Assembly (NCBI RefSeq): GCF_006716695.1
Contig: NZ_VFPN01000001.1
Span: 558,001-622,000 of the forward strand
Reading direction: 5' to 3'
Length of the DNA: 64,000 bases
Origin: Klugiella xanthotipulae
Lineage (GTDB): Bacteria; Actinomycetota; Actinomycetes; Actinomycetales; Microbacteriaceae
The position numbers and the translations under genes are program-made. Shown piece after piece: positions 11,252-19,906 of this stretch (positions within the stretch are counted from its first letter, which is position 1; each line of letters starts with the position of its first letter). The notes under the pieces were generated by a model. The model saw nothing but the letters and a program-made list of their open reading frames with translations, had not been told where the DNA came from and made no database searches.

Positions 11252-11641
11252 CCAATCCGTGATCTTGCGCTCCGCAGTAACGGTGGTGCGGCAGCGCACT
11301 AATATGTCGGGGTCACGGTGCCCGCGCCGACAGAGAGGCCGGGGCGCGAACCGCGTGTACAACACTACCCCTTGCGCACAGCCCCGCCCGCCGCGCCGCC
11401 CTCAGGGTCGCCACCGCGGGCAACGGAACGCGGCGAGAGATGGCCCGCGGGCCCCACCCTGCCCCAACGCACAGCCGTAATATTTTTCCCCGAGAATGTC
11501 CTGAGCGGGACGCCCCGAAGCGATTCGCTCACAGACGTGGTCGCCTAGCGAGGTTTCCCCGCCGACGCCAACCCTCTCGTTGTTGCCCCTGACCCGCGAT
11601 TCCTCAGTTGTGCCGCGGCAACGGTGTTAACCTAGGGGCCT
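11252..11641. other. Divergent intergenic region, sucC / secreted hydrolase-like gene
   Basis: About 390 bp without a credible gene. It must hold the promoters of sucC (minus) and of the gene at 11642 (plus). A TAACCT hexamer 8 nt before ATG 11642 may be a -10. I looked for a ydaO-type (c-di-AMP) aptamer, which often precedes actinobacterial wall hydrolases, and did not recognise one. Confidence 0.5.
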
Positions 11642-12856
11642 ATGGGTATTTTCACTCGGCATCACCGATCCGGCACGGCACGAGCACTGGCCATCACGCT
11701 CGCCGCGCCCCTGTTGCTCTGCACGCTGATGGCGGCCCCGGCGCACGCCGACGACTCCCCCAGTTGGGACGACGTCCTCGCTGCCCGCGGCAACGTCACC
11801 CAAACCCAAAAACTGATCACCACGCTCGAGGGCAACCTGAACGCGCTACAGGCCACCGCCGCTACGAAGGGCGATGAGGCGGTCGCAGCCTCCCTCGCCG
11901 ATGCGCAGGCCCAGGCGAGCCTCGACACCATCACGGCGCGCACGCAGACGCTCACCGAGCAACTCGCGGCCGCTGAGAGCTCGGCCAACGACGCGATCAG
12001 CGGAGCCAGTTCCGCCGTCGCGAGCCTCTACCGGAGCAACATCTCCGGCAGCAGCACCGCAGAACTCCTCACCAACAGCAGCCCCGACGACTTACTCGCC
12101 CGTCTCACTTCGCTCGACCGACTTTCGCTGCGCAACTCACAGCTCGCCGAACGGGCCGAGCAGGGCCAGAACACGGTATCCGCCCTCACCGAGCAGGCAC
12201 ATACCGCCCGAACCGAGCAGCAAAAACTGACCGAAGAGGCGGATGCCTCAGCCCGGGACGCCGAGCAGGCCAGCCGGGACGCAGACGCCGCCGTTGCCGT
12301 GGTCCAGCAGCAACAAGGCGAACTGTACGCCAAACTGGCAACCCTCAAGAACACCTCGGCGACGGTGGAACAGGACTACCGCGAAGCCGAGGCCGCGCGC
12401 CTCGCCTACGAGGAGCAGCAGCGCCAGGCGGAGGCCGCGGCAGTAGCAGCTCGCCGTGCCGCCCAGCAGGGTTCCGGCGGGGTCGGCACGGGCGGCGGTG
12501 TGATCGCACCGCCCATCGTGAACAGCCCAGCCCCGAGCGGCGTTGACAACAGCCCGGCGGGGGCACAGGCCTACGCCTCTGGGCAGGTGGCGGCCCGCGG
12601 CTGGGGAAGCGCCCAGTTCCACTGCCTCGTCAGTCTCTGGACGCGCGAGTCTAGCTGGAGTTACACGGCCACCAACGCATCGAGCGGGGCCTACGGCATC
12701 CCGCAGTCCCTGCCGGGGGCCAAGATGGCCTCGGCCGGAGCGGATTGGCGCACCAATTCACAGACTCAAATCATCTGGGGCCTCGGCTACATCACGGGGC
12801 GCTACGGCACCCCGTGCGGGGCCTGGGCGCACTCTCAGGCGCTCGGCTGGTACTAG
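11642..12856 (+). CDS. Secreted coiled-coil protein with transglycosylase-like C-terminus
   Basis: A 404-residue exported protein. The signal peptide has an Ala/Leu-rich core and is cut near APAHA-DD (about 36). A long Ala/Gln/Glu-rich coiled coil runs from about 45 to 275, a Gly/Pro linker follows, and a C-terminal domain of about 95 residues includes FHCLVSLWTRESSWSY, ASSGAYGIPQSLPGAKM and GLGYITGRYGTPCGAW. That last domain matches the lysozyme/transglycosylase-like module of actinobacterial secreted proteins, with Glu of TRESSW as the likely acid. The coiled-coil arrangement resembles division-associated hydrolases such as RipA-type proteins, so a role in wall remodelling is likely. An AGGGG lies 3 nt before ATG. 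Confidence 0.85.
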   Translation: MGIFTRHHRSGTARALAITLAAPLLLCTLMAAPAHADDSPSWDDVLAARGNVTQTQKLITTLEGNLNALQATAATKGDEAVAASLADAQAQASLDTITARTQTLTEQLAAAESSANDAISGASSAVASLYRSNISGSSTAELLTNSSPDDLLARLTSLDRLSLRNSQLAERAEQGQNTVSALTEQAHTARTEQQKLTEEADASARDAEQASRDADAAVAVVQQQQGELYAKLATLKNTSATVEQDYREAEAARLAYEEQQRQAEAAAVAARRAAQQGSGGVGTGGGVIAPPIVNSPAPSGVDNSPAGAQAYASGQVAARGWGSAQFHCLVSLWTRESSWSYTATNASSGAYGIPQSLPGAKMASAGADWRTNSQTQIIWGLGYITGRYGTPCGAWAHSQALGWY

Positions 12857-12860
12857 TTCC

Positions 12861-12879
12861 CGGGGGCGTCCATCCCCCG
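12861..12879. terminator. Short hairpin between convergent hydrolase-like gene and pcrA
   Basis: CGGGGG (12861-12866) pairs with CCCCCG (12874-12879) in the 27-bp gap between two convergent genes. Weak but well placed. Confidence 0.4.
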
Positions 12880-12883
12880 TCGG

Positions 12884-15484
12884 CTAGCTCTCCGCGTCGG
12901 CGCTCGCCTCGGTACTCCCTGAACCAATTCCGTCTGAATCAGTTCCGTCTGAATCAGTTCCGTCTGAATCAGTGCTGACCTTGGTGATCGGAGCAATTTT
13001 AATCAGGATCTTCTTGGGCCCCACCTCCTCAAAATCGACGTGCGCAATGCGCTTCGTTCCCACACCCGTAACGGCGCTCACCACCCCGGGGCCGTAGTCG
13101 CTGTGCTCCACCCGATCCCCCGCCGCCAACTCCAGATCACCGTTATCCTGAACGCTGCCGAGGATGGTGTTGGGGAAGGCGGACTCACCGCCGCTGCGCT
13201 GCGCTGCGGCTTTCGCCCGCTTCGCCTCACGCCACTTCTGTAGGCTGCTCGTCATATTGCCCGAGGCTGGCTCGGACACCGCCGCGGAGGACCCACCCCG
13301 GAAACCCACCGAACTCGACGAGGGCTCATTCGACCGCCGCGAGTAGCCGCCGTGGCCGCCGCCCGGTCCGCCGCGCTGGGCGTTAAGCGCCCGCGGCTGT
13401 GTACCCTCCCGGCTCGTCACCATGCCCGGCGACTGCTTCCAGGAGATCAACTCCGGCGGGATCTCCTGCAAAAACCGGCTGGGCAGCGCAACGGATATCT
13501 CACCGTACTGGGCCCGGGTCATCGCGAGCGAGAGGAACAGTTTCTCGCGCGCACGGGTGATGCCCACGTAGAAGAGACGACGCTCCTCGGAGGGCCCGCC
13601 CGCCTCATCGGCCGACATCTGGTGGGGCAGCAATCCCTCTTCCACACCCGTGATGAAGACCGCACGATATTCCAGGCCCTTGGCGGTGTGCAGGGTCATC
13701 AGCGAGACCGTGCCGCTCGTATCGTCGAGGTCGTCGGCCGCCGCAACGAGTGAGACCTCGGTGAGGAAATCGACGAGCCCGCTCTCGGGGTTATTCCGGC
13801 TGAACTCGCGGGTCACGGCCAGCAACTCGTCCACGTTCTCGGCCCGCGCCTCATCCTGGGGGTCTTTGCTCGCGCGCAGGATGTCCAGATAGCCGGTCTC
13901 CGTGAGGATGTAGTTGAGGATGTCGCTCACCGCCGTGGGCTTCTGCCCCTCCGCGGTCAGCGCCATACTCGTGGCGTGGTCCAGGATGCCCGAGAGCGTC
14001 AGGATCGACCCGCGCACCTTCGGCCCATACCCCAACTCGGCCGCGCGCCGCATCGCGTCGCGAAACGAAATCTCCTGCCCCTCCGCAAATGCGGCGAGCT
14101 GCGCCTCCGTCATGGGCCCGATTCCACGCTTGGGCGAGTTCAGGATGCGCCGCAGAGCGTACTCGTCAAATGGATTCGCCACGGTAATGAGGTACGCAAT
14201 CGCATCCTTGATCTCGGCCCGCTCATAAAACTTGGTGCCGCCCAGCACCCGATACGGAATCGCCTCCCGAATAAAAATCTCTTCCAGCGCACGCGTCTGA
14301 GCATTGGTGCGGTAGAACACCGCCATATCTTTATAGCCCACACCATCCCGATGCAGATCCTCGATCTCATCGGCGATGAAACGCGCCTCGTCGTGACCGG
14401 AGTAGCCCGTGAACCCCACGATCTTCTCGCCCTCACCCAGGCCAGTCCAGAGATTCTTCGCTTTGCGGTCAAAGTTGTTCGAGATCACAGCGTTGGCCGC
14501 GCTCAGGATGTTCTGGGTGGAGCGGTAGTTCTGCTCCAACATGACGACCTCGGCCCCCGGATAGTCGCGCTCAAACTCGGTAATATTGCGGATATCCGCC
14601 CCGCGAAACGCGTAGATTGACTGGTCCGAGTCGCCCACAACCGTGAGACCGGCCCCCGGGATGGAGCCATCCTCGGCAACCTCCCGCGGGGCATACTCAA
14701 ATGTCGCGGCTGCGACGACCTCGGGCTCGACCGGCCGGGTCAGCTCACGAATAAGCGCGTATTGCGCATGGTTGGTGTCCTGGTACTCGTCTACCAGGAT
14801 GTGCCGGAACCGGCGCTGATAGAGCGCGGCCACCTCGGGAAAAGCCCGAAACAGAAACACCACCTGGCCGATGAGATCGTCAAAATCAAACGCATGAGCC
14901 CGCGCCAGTTCCTTCGAGTAACGCCGAAAAACCTCAAGAAATGCCTGCTCACGAGGATCATTCGCGCTCGCACTACGGGCAAACGCATCCACGTCTGTCA
15001 GCTCGTTTTTGAGCTTGGAAATACGGCTCGCGGTACCCGCCGGGGTGAGTCCCAGGTGGTCAAGATCAAGGTCCTTAATAATGCGTTTGAGTAGCGCACG
15101 CGAATCGGCCGAGTCATAGATAGTGAAGCTCTTCACGTAGCCAAAGCGTTCGGCCTCACGACGCAGAATGCGCACACACGCCGAGTGGAATGTAGAGATC
15201 CACATACCCTCGGCTGCCTGCCCGAGCAGCTGTTCCACCCGCTCACGCATCTCGGCGGCCGCTTTATTGGTGAATGTGATGGCCAGAATCTGGCTGGGCC
15301 AGGCCTCCCGAGACCGGATCAGGCTCGCGATGCGGTGGGTGAGCACCCGCGTCTTACCCGAGCCTGCCCCGGCCACAATCAGCAGCGCCGGGCCACGATA
15401 CTCAACGGCCCTCGCCTGCTCCGGATTGAGCCCGGCCAGTAGGTCGTCGGAGGAGGAGTCACTAAAGATGGGAGGCAACGTCAT
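12884..15484 (-). CDS. pcrA: ATP-dependent DNA helicase PcrA/UvrD (UvrD1 type)
   Basis: Superfamily 1A 3'-5' helicase for nucleotide excision repair and removal of recombinase filaments. All motifs are visible: AGAGSGKTRVLTHR (Walker A), LVDEYQDTN (Walker B), VGDSDQSIYAFRGAD, LEQNYRSTQNIL, TLHTAKGLEYRAVF and LFYVGITRAREKLFL. The C-terminal Tudor-like segment (GDRVEHSDYGPGVV...AHVDFEEVGPKKILI) binds RNA polymerase in relatives. The tail ends in a repeated SDGTD stretch encoded by a 15-bp tandem repeat. ATG 15484 (MTLPPIF) is preferred; the frame opens to 15517. Order pcrA-sucC-sucD is conserved in mycobacteria. Confidence 0.95.
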   Translation of the reverse strand: MTLPPIFSDSSSDDLLAGLNPEQARAVEYRGPALLIVAGAGSGKTRVLTHRIASLIRSREAWPSQILAITFTNKAAAEMRERVEQLLGQAAEGMWISTFHSACVRILRREAERFGYVKSFTIYDSADSRALLKRIIKDLDLDHLGLTPAGTASRISKLKNELTDVDAFARSASANDPREQAFLEVFRRYSKELARAHAFDFDDLIGQVVFLFRAFPEVAALYQRRFRHILVDEYQDTNHAQYALIRELTRPVEPEVVAAATFEYAPREVAEDGSIPGAGLTVVGDSDQSIYAFRGADIRNITEFERDYPGAEVVMLEQNYRSTQNILSAANAVISNNFDRKAKNLWTGLGEGEKIVGFTGYSGHDEARFIADEIEDLHRDGVGYKDMAVFYRTNAQTRALEEIFIREAIPYRVLGGTKFYERAEIKDAIAYLITVANPFDEYALRRILNSPKRGIGPMTEAQLAAFAEGQEISFRDAMRRAAELGYGPKVRGSILTLSGILDHATSMALTAEGQKPTAVSDILNYILTETGYLDILRASKDPQDEARAENVDELLAVTREFSRNNPESGLVDFLTEVSLVAAADDLDDTSGTVSLMTLHTAKGLEYRAVFITGVEEGLLPHQMSADEAGGPSEERRLFYVGITRAREKLFLSLAMTRAQYGEISVALPSRFLQEIPPELISWKQSPGMVTSREGTQPRALNAQRGGPGGGHGGYSRRSNEPSSSSVGFRGGSSAAVSEPASGNMTSSLQKWREAKRAKAAAQRSGGESAFPNTILGSVQDNGDLELAAGDRVEHSDYGPGVVSAVTGVGTKRIAHVDFEEVGPKKILIKIAPITKVSTDSDGTDSDGTDSDGIGSGSTEASADAES
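12931..12975 (-). repeat. 15-bp tandem repeat in the pcrA 3' end
   Basis: Three head-to-tail copies of CGTCTGAATCAGTTC (12931-12945, 12946-12960, 12961-12975; the last copy differs at one base). They encode the SDGTD pentapeptide of the PcrA tail. Copy-number change would stay in frame. Confidence 0.9.
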
Positions 15485-15541
15485 GGTGCCCACCAGTCTA
15501 CGTGCCACCCCCGACATCCGAGCGGTGCCCGGCAGCCCCCG

Positions 15542-16567
15542 CTAACGCCGCAGCGCCGCTACCAGATCGGGGTGATCGCAGAAAACCCCGTCAACCCCCG
15601 ACCTGAGGATCAGCCCAAACTCACCCTGCCAATCGCCCCACTGCACCGGATCGCTACCCAGGCGAAAATTCTTGCTCAGATAGGTGTTTTCGGGACGTAA
15701 CGTCCAGGTAAAAATCGTGAGTCCTGCCGCGTGGGCCCGCTCCACGAGAGCATTCGTACCGTCACCCGCCGCGAATTCACCCCGCCGAAGCAGTAGGCTT
15801 TTGGGCACGCTCACACCGTCAACCGGCGGATAGCCCTCGGAGCCCGCCGCAAGCTCCGCAAGCCCCGCCGCGGTTACCCAGTGGGAGAACGGCCGGGCAG
15901 TGCCGCCCAGCCGGGCCACATCATCCGCGGGAGACCCCGAAGCCTCGACCAGAAAAACCAGGCGGGCCGGGACACCTCGCTCGCGCAGCTGCCCGAGCAC
16001 ACGCCTCTCAAACGACTCCACAATCACACGCTGAGCACACTCTCCCCACCCCGCCGATTGGATCTCACGCGCGAAAAGTTCACCGAGCGGCAACCCCAGC
16101 GAATCAAAGTAGGTGGCGTGCTTAATTTCGGCCACGAGCAGCACGCGCCGACCGCGAGCCTCGTGCGCATCGAGAATGCTCAACAGGTCACGCAGACGCA
16201 GGATGGGCGAACGCCCATCACACGCCGCACTCTCCGGACGAGCCTCCCCCAGCCGCTCTCGTGTGCGCAGGGTGGCCAACTCGGCCCAGGTAAAGTCCTC
16301 GGTAAACCATCCCGTCTGCACGGTACCGTCAATCACCCTGGTGGTACGGCGGTCGGCGAACTCGCGGCGACCGGCGACATCGGTCGTATCGGCAATATTG
16401 TTCTCATGCCGGATGACCAGGATGCCGTCGCGCGTCGCCACAATATCCGGCTCAACCGCATCCGCCCCCAGTTCAATGGCCAGTTCGTAGGCCTCACGCG
16501 TGTGCTCCGGGCGGTAGCCGGAGGCCCCCCGATGGCCGATGATGAGGAGTGACGGGGTGGCTGACAC
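15542..16567 (-). CDS. Glycerophosphodiester phosphodiesterase
   Basis: Hydrolyses glycerophosphodiesters to sn-glycerol 3-phosphate and an alcohol. 341-residue TIM-barrel GDPD protein: IGHRGASGYRPEHTREAYELA holds the catalytic His and Glu, DAVEPDIVATRDGILVIRHE carries the metal ligands and second His, and LLVAEIKHATYF and GVDGVFCDHPDLV follow. No signal peptide, so it is cytoplasmic. The start is GTG 16567; the upstream sequence has no ribosome site but TATGGT exactly 6 nt before the GTG, a leaderless signature. Confidence 0.93.
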   Translation of the reverse strand: MSATPSLLIIGHRGASGYRPEHTREAYELAIELGADAVEPDIVATRDGILVIRHENNIADTTDVAGRREFADRRTTRVIDGTVQTGWFTEDFTWAELATLRTRERLGEARPESAACDGRSPILRLRDLLSILDAHEARGRRVLLVAEIKHATYFDSLGLPLGELFAREIQSAGWGECAQRVIVESFERRVLGQLRERGVPARLVFLVEASGSPADDVARLGGTARPFSHWVTAAGLAELAAGSEGYPPVDGVSVPKSLLLRRGEFAAGDGTNALVERAHAAGLTIFTWTLRPENTYLSKNFRLGSDPVQWGDWQGEFGLILRSGVDGVFCDHPDLVAALRR

Positions 16568-16573
16568 GCAGTC

Positions 16574-16579
16574 ACCATA
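16574..16579 (-). promoter_or_regulatory. Putative leaderless -10 element of the GDPD gene
   Basis: TATGGT on the minus strand, six bases before GTG 16567, with no Shine-Dalgarno sequence. Confidence 0.45.
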
Positions 16580-16672
16580 ACATCGTGCACCCTCCCGCAG
16601 TACATTCCCAGGCCTTCTCTACTACGATGTACAGGAATAACAATCCGCCGACCTTGAAAGCGAACGACACCC

Positions 16673-17539
16673 ATGGCGCTTGATAACCCCGCCTTCTCAC
16701 GCAATCCCGCGCTGAGCGGCAGCTCAAACACCAATCGCACGCTGAGCGCGGATGAGCTTAACCGCATCTATTCGCAACCCGCCGCCACTCTGAACCGCCC
16801 CGGCATTGACCAGCCCGCCGTTCAGCCCACGGCCCCGCAGAACCCGTTTGCCGGGTCGAGCGACCCCATGACCTACGACGATACGATCGCCAAAACGGCC
16901 GGCCTCTTCGCCATCCTGATCGCCTTCGCCGTTGTCGGCTGGATGGTTCCCGTCATCGCCTTCCCTGCCGCTATCGCCGGCTTCGTGGTGGGGCTGATCG
17001 CCTCGTTCAAGAAGGTGCCCTCTGTTCCCCTGTATGTCGCCTATGCGGCCCTTGAGGGTCTCTTCGTCGGCGGTATCTCCAACTTCTTTGAGGGCCAGTG
17101 GTCAGGAATCGTTGTCCAGGCCGTCCTCGGCACCCTCTCGGTGTTTGCGGTTATGCTCCTGCTGTTCCGCAGCGGCAAAGTGCGCACCTCCGCCAAGGCC
17201 ACCAAGGTTGTCCTGATCGCGATGGGCGGCTACGCGCTGTTCTCGCTGCTCAACTTTGGCATGATGATGTTCAACGTTCCCGGGTTCCAGACCATGTTCG
17301 GTGCCCGTGACCAGGTCATCCCCGGCACCGGTATCCCTTTTGGTATCGTGCTCGGCCTGCTGGCCGTATGCCTGGCCGCCTACTGCCTCGTGATGGACTT
17401 CGAGTACATCAAGAACGGTGTTGAGGCGCGCGCGCCCCGCGTTTACGGTTGGACCGGAGCGTTTGGTCTCCTGGTCACGCTCGTGTGGCTGTACCTTGAA
17501 ATCCTGCGCATCATCGCCATTCTGCGTGGCAACGACTAA
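16673..17539 (+). CDS. Bax inhibitor-1/YccA family membrane protein
   Basis: A 288-residue protein with a hydrophilic N-terminal tail (about 1-62), rich in Asn, Ser and Pro, followed by seven hydrophobic segments. This layout and the pair SKKVP-like loop / GVEARAPRVYGWTGAFGLLVTLVWLYLEIL-type end match the actinobacterial BI-1/YccA (TMBIM) group. Relatives act as pH-gated Ca2+ leak channels or modulators of membrane proteases; which applies here is unknown. Monocistronic or co-transcribed with the LRV protein 60 bp downstream. Confidence 0.88.
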   Translation: MALDNPAFSRNPALSGSSNTNRTLSADELNRIYSQPAATLNRPGIDQPAVQPTAPQNPFAGSSDPMTYDDTIAKTAGLFAILIAFAVVGWMVPVIAFPAAIAGFVVGLIASFKKVPSVPLYVAYAALEGLFVGGISNFFEGQWSGIVVQAVLGTLSVFAVMLLLFRSGKVRTSAKATKVVLIAMGGYALFSLLNFGMMMFNVPGFQTMFGARDQVIPGTGIPFGIVLGLLAVCLAAYCLVMDFEYIKNGVEARAPRVYGWTGAFGLLVTLVWLYLEILRIIAILRGND

Positions 17540-17599
17540 ATTCTTCTAGCCCCCCACTACATGCGGCCCCCGTCGCATTTTCCTCCAGAGGAGCCGCTT

Positions 17600-19837
17600 G
17601 TGAGTATCACAGCAGAACAGGCCCGAATCCTGCTCAGCAGCCCCGCGACGTCGGCAGAGGAGCTTGCCGATATCGCGTTTGCCCACCCGAACATGCGTGT
17701 CGCGATTGAGCGGCACCCCAATGTGTACCCCGGCCTGGTGGAGTGGCTTGCCGAATACGGTGAGCCGCTGGCTCCTGAACCGTTTAAAACGGAACCGTTT
17801 AAAACGGAACCGTTTAAAACGGAACCGTCTAAAACAGAACCCGCCACAACGGAGTCGTTGACGGCGGAACCGGTGGTAGACACCCCGGTAGACTCCCGAC
17901 CGCAACGTGCCCCGCAGACGATCCCCGACAACGCGGAGACACTGGAGGTTCAGCGACTTCCCGCGCAGGTAACACCCCTCCCCCGCACCGCTCCGTCTGC
18001 GGAGAACGAAAGCTCCTCTACCCCGGCAGCACCGACGCTGGCCGCTCCCGCCCAGACCGCACCAACGCATGCTGTACCGACGCATGCCGCACCCCAGGAC
18101 AACATCTCAGCCCCCAACCCTGGTGCTCACGCGACACCGCCCGCCACCGCGACACCGCTCACGCGACTGCCCACCGCGGCCCCGTCGGAACCGGCCGCGA
18201 CGACACCCACACCATCCGCCAGCGCACCCAGCGCACCCTCTGCCGCGCCCGCGCCCAGCACGACACCAGCACCCGCGACCCCCACGAGCAGCACACCCAT
18301 CGCACCGATGCCCGGCGGCATCAGCACGCCCTCCCACTCTGACCAGACGGTGCGCCCCACCACCGATGCCACCCCTGTCGCGCCCATTCCGGGTCTGGCC
18401 CCGCCGCTCCTCCCGGCACCGGGCGGCCTGACGCCCACGAGCAGCACCCCCATCGCACCGATGCCTGGGCACCTGCCACCGCGGGCCGAGTCCCCGTCCG
18501 CAGCGGTTCCCCCGGCACCAGTTGCACCGGCACCGCTGAACCCACCACCGATGAACCCTCCCTCCTCGGCTGCGCCTCACGCAGCCGCGCCTGGGATGCC
18601 CAGCAACCCCTCCCCCGCCGCCCCCACCGCACCGCGGCCGACTTCGGCACCGAGCAGCCCGGATGCACGTCGAAACCCTCGCACCACACCGCTGCCCACC
18701 GTCTCTGCTCCGACTCAGGCACCTCCGACTCAGGCACCTCCGACTCAGGCACCTCCGACTCAGGCACCCGCTGCGGCACCGTCCGCTCCGGCGCACCAGC
18801 CCTCTGCCCGGCAGGCCGCTGCCCCCCAGGTACCCGCACCACACACCTTGGCAGCACAGGCACCCGCGGCGCAGGTAAGCGGAGCACCCGCTGCCCCCCA
18901 GAAAGCCCCACCCACCGTTCCACCCGGAGCACCCGCCTCCACACCCGCCCAGGCTGTTCCGCCCGCCCCCGCCGCAGGGCCTCCGCTAACCCCACCACCT
19001 GCGCTCCCGCAGACCTCTCCACCTGTGGAACCCGCGCCCAGCTCACGCAGCGCAGCGGCGGGCCGCACCTCGGCCCATGCCACCCCCACGGACCGCAGCA
19101 CACCCAGCGCCGGTTCCGCTGACCGGCCCGCGTCCGACCGCGGCACCACGGGGCGCGGCACCACGGCATCCGGCAGCAACGTCACGGGCAAAGCCCCCAC
19201 CCGCGGGACCGTCGGCGGCTCTGCCACAGCCCCCTCCGGGCTGTCAGGCGGATCCTCCGATACCGACCACCTACAACCAACCGGCACGACCCCCGTGCCG
19301 CTTCCCAACGAGCGCCCCTCCAACGTGGTGCCCTTCAAAACCAACGACGGAAGCCGATTTGGCCGTCAGCAGCACCTCATTGAGGTGGACTCTCCCAGCG
19401 AACCGAGCGAGCCGCGCCCTTTTGGTGTTCGTCCCGATAGCCCATTCGGGCATCCGCCGGACGAGGACGAAAACGAGGCCTCCGGTCTGCAGCACAAGCC
19501 GAACATCCGGCCCGACTTCTCCAGCATCCCCAGTTTCAGCCCTGCCCTCGGTCTACAGGATCAGCCGCTCGTCGAGGAAACCTACGACCCCCGCGAATGG
19601 GAAGACTCCTACATTGGTATCCAAGGCCAGGAACCGCCGTACAGCATCTGGGCAATCGTCGCGATCATCTGCTGCATGAACATCCTCGGCGTGGTCTTTG
19701 GCTTCATCGCCAAGAGCAAAATCAGCCAGACCGGTGAGCGCGGCTGGAACCTCGCCCACTATGCCACCATCATCGGAGCCATCTGCACCGGTCTCACCGT
19801 CGTGGGACTGCTTCTCTACGTGCTGGTCCTTCGATAA
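17600..19837 (+). CDS. LRV-domain, Pro/Ala-rich, DUF4190-like membrane protein
   Basis: A 745-residue protein of three parts. Residues 2-56 (ITAEQARILLSSPATSAEEL...AIERHPNVYPGLVEWLAEYG) form the variant leucine-rich-repeat-like helix pair seen in many actinobacterial membrane proteins. Residues about 60-640 are a low-complexity Pro/Ala/Thr/Ser region with several exact DNA repeats. The C-terminus has two membrane segments (YSIWAIVAIICCMNILGVVF and the last 20 residues) flanking FIAKSKISQTGERGWN, as in DUF4190 proteins. GTG 17600 is chosen because GAGGAG stands 8 nt upstream; the ATG at 17561 lacks a ribosome site. The N-terminal part is probably cytoplasmic. Function unknown. Confidence 0.75.
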   Translation: MSITAEQARILLSSPATSAEELADIAFAHPNMRVAIERHPNVYPGLVEWLAEYGEPLAPEPFKTEPFKTEPFKTEPSKTEPATTESLTAEPVVDTPVDSRPQRAPQTIPDNAETLEVQRLPAQVTPLPRTAPSAENESSSTPAAPTLAAPAQTAPTHAVPTHAAPQDNISAPNPGAHATPPATATPLTRLPTAAPSEPAATTPTPSASAPSAPSAAPAPSTTPAPATPTSSTPIAPMPGGISTPSHSDQTVRPTTDATPVAPIPGLAPPLLPAPGGLTPTSSTPIAPMPGHLPPRAESPSAAVPPAPVAPAPLNPPPMNPPSSAAPHAAAPGMPSNPSPAAPTAPRPTSAPSSPDARRNPRTTPLPTVSAPTQAPPTQAPPTQAPPTQAPAAAPSAPAHQPSARQAAAPQVPAPHTLAAQAPAAQVSGAPAAPQKAPPTVPPGAPASTPAQAVPPAPAAGPPLTPPPALPQTSPPVEPAPSSRSAAAGRTSAHATPTDRSTPSAGSADRPASDRGTTGRGTTASGSNVTGKAPTRGTVGGSATAPSGLSGGSSDTDHLQPTGTTPVPLPNERPSNVVPFKTNDGSRFGRQQHLIEVDSPSEPSEPRPFGVRPDSPFGHPPDEDENEASGLQHKPNIRPDFSSIPSFSPALGLQDQPLVEETYDPREWEDSYIGIQGQEPPYSIWAIVAIICCMNILGVVFGFIAKSKISQTGERGWNLAHYATIIGAICTGLTVVGLLLYVLVLR
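17777..17836 (+). repeat. 15-bp tandem repeat encoding EPFKT
   Basis: Four copies of GAACCGTTTAAAACG at 17777, 17792, 17807 and 17822; the fourth carries two changes (EPSKT). In frame within the LRV protein linker, just after its N-terminal domain. Confidence 0.92.
18281..18465 (+). repeat. Separated 32-bp duplication encoding TSSTPIAPMP
   Basis: Segments 18281-18312 and 18434-18465 are identical at 31 of 32 bases and encode the same peptide twice in the Pro-rich linker. Confidence 0.85.
18710..18769 (+). repeat. 15-bp tandem repeat encoding TQAPP
   Basis: Four copies of CCGACTCAGGCACCT at 18710, 18725, 18740 and 18755 (last base differs). Nearly identical at DNA level, which suggests recent slippage. 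Confidence 0.92.
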
Positions 19838-19840
19838 CCG

Positions 19841-19896
19841 CCATACAGTGACGGCCCGACCCCACTCACCGGTGGGATCGGGCCGTCGCTGTATGG
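19841..19896. terminator. Bidirectional terminator, LRV gene / guaA
   Basis: 19841-19859 pairs with 19878-19896 (19 bp, one wobble), and an inner CCCAC/GTGGG stem sits in the loop. It fills most of the gap between the two convergent genes. Confidence 0.75.
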
Positions 19897-19906
19897 GGAG
19901 GGGGAG

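Noticed and set aside
11252-11641. ydaO-type (c-di-AMP) riboswitch ahead of the secreted hydrolase-like gene
   Set aside because: I could not find the conserved aptamer segments; a covariance search would be needed to reopen this.
17777-18769. Possible CRISPR-like repeats
   Set aside because: Repeats are 15 bp, in frame, without unique spacers; they are coding tandem repeats.
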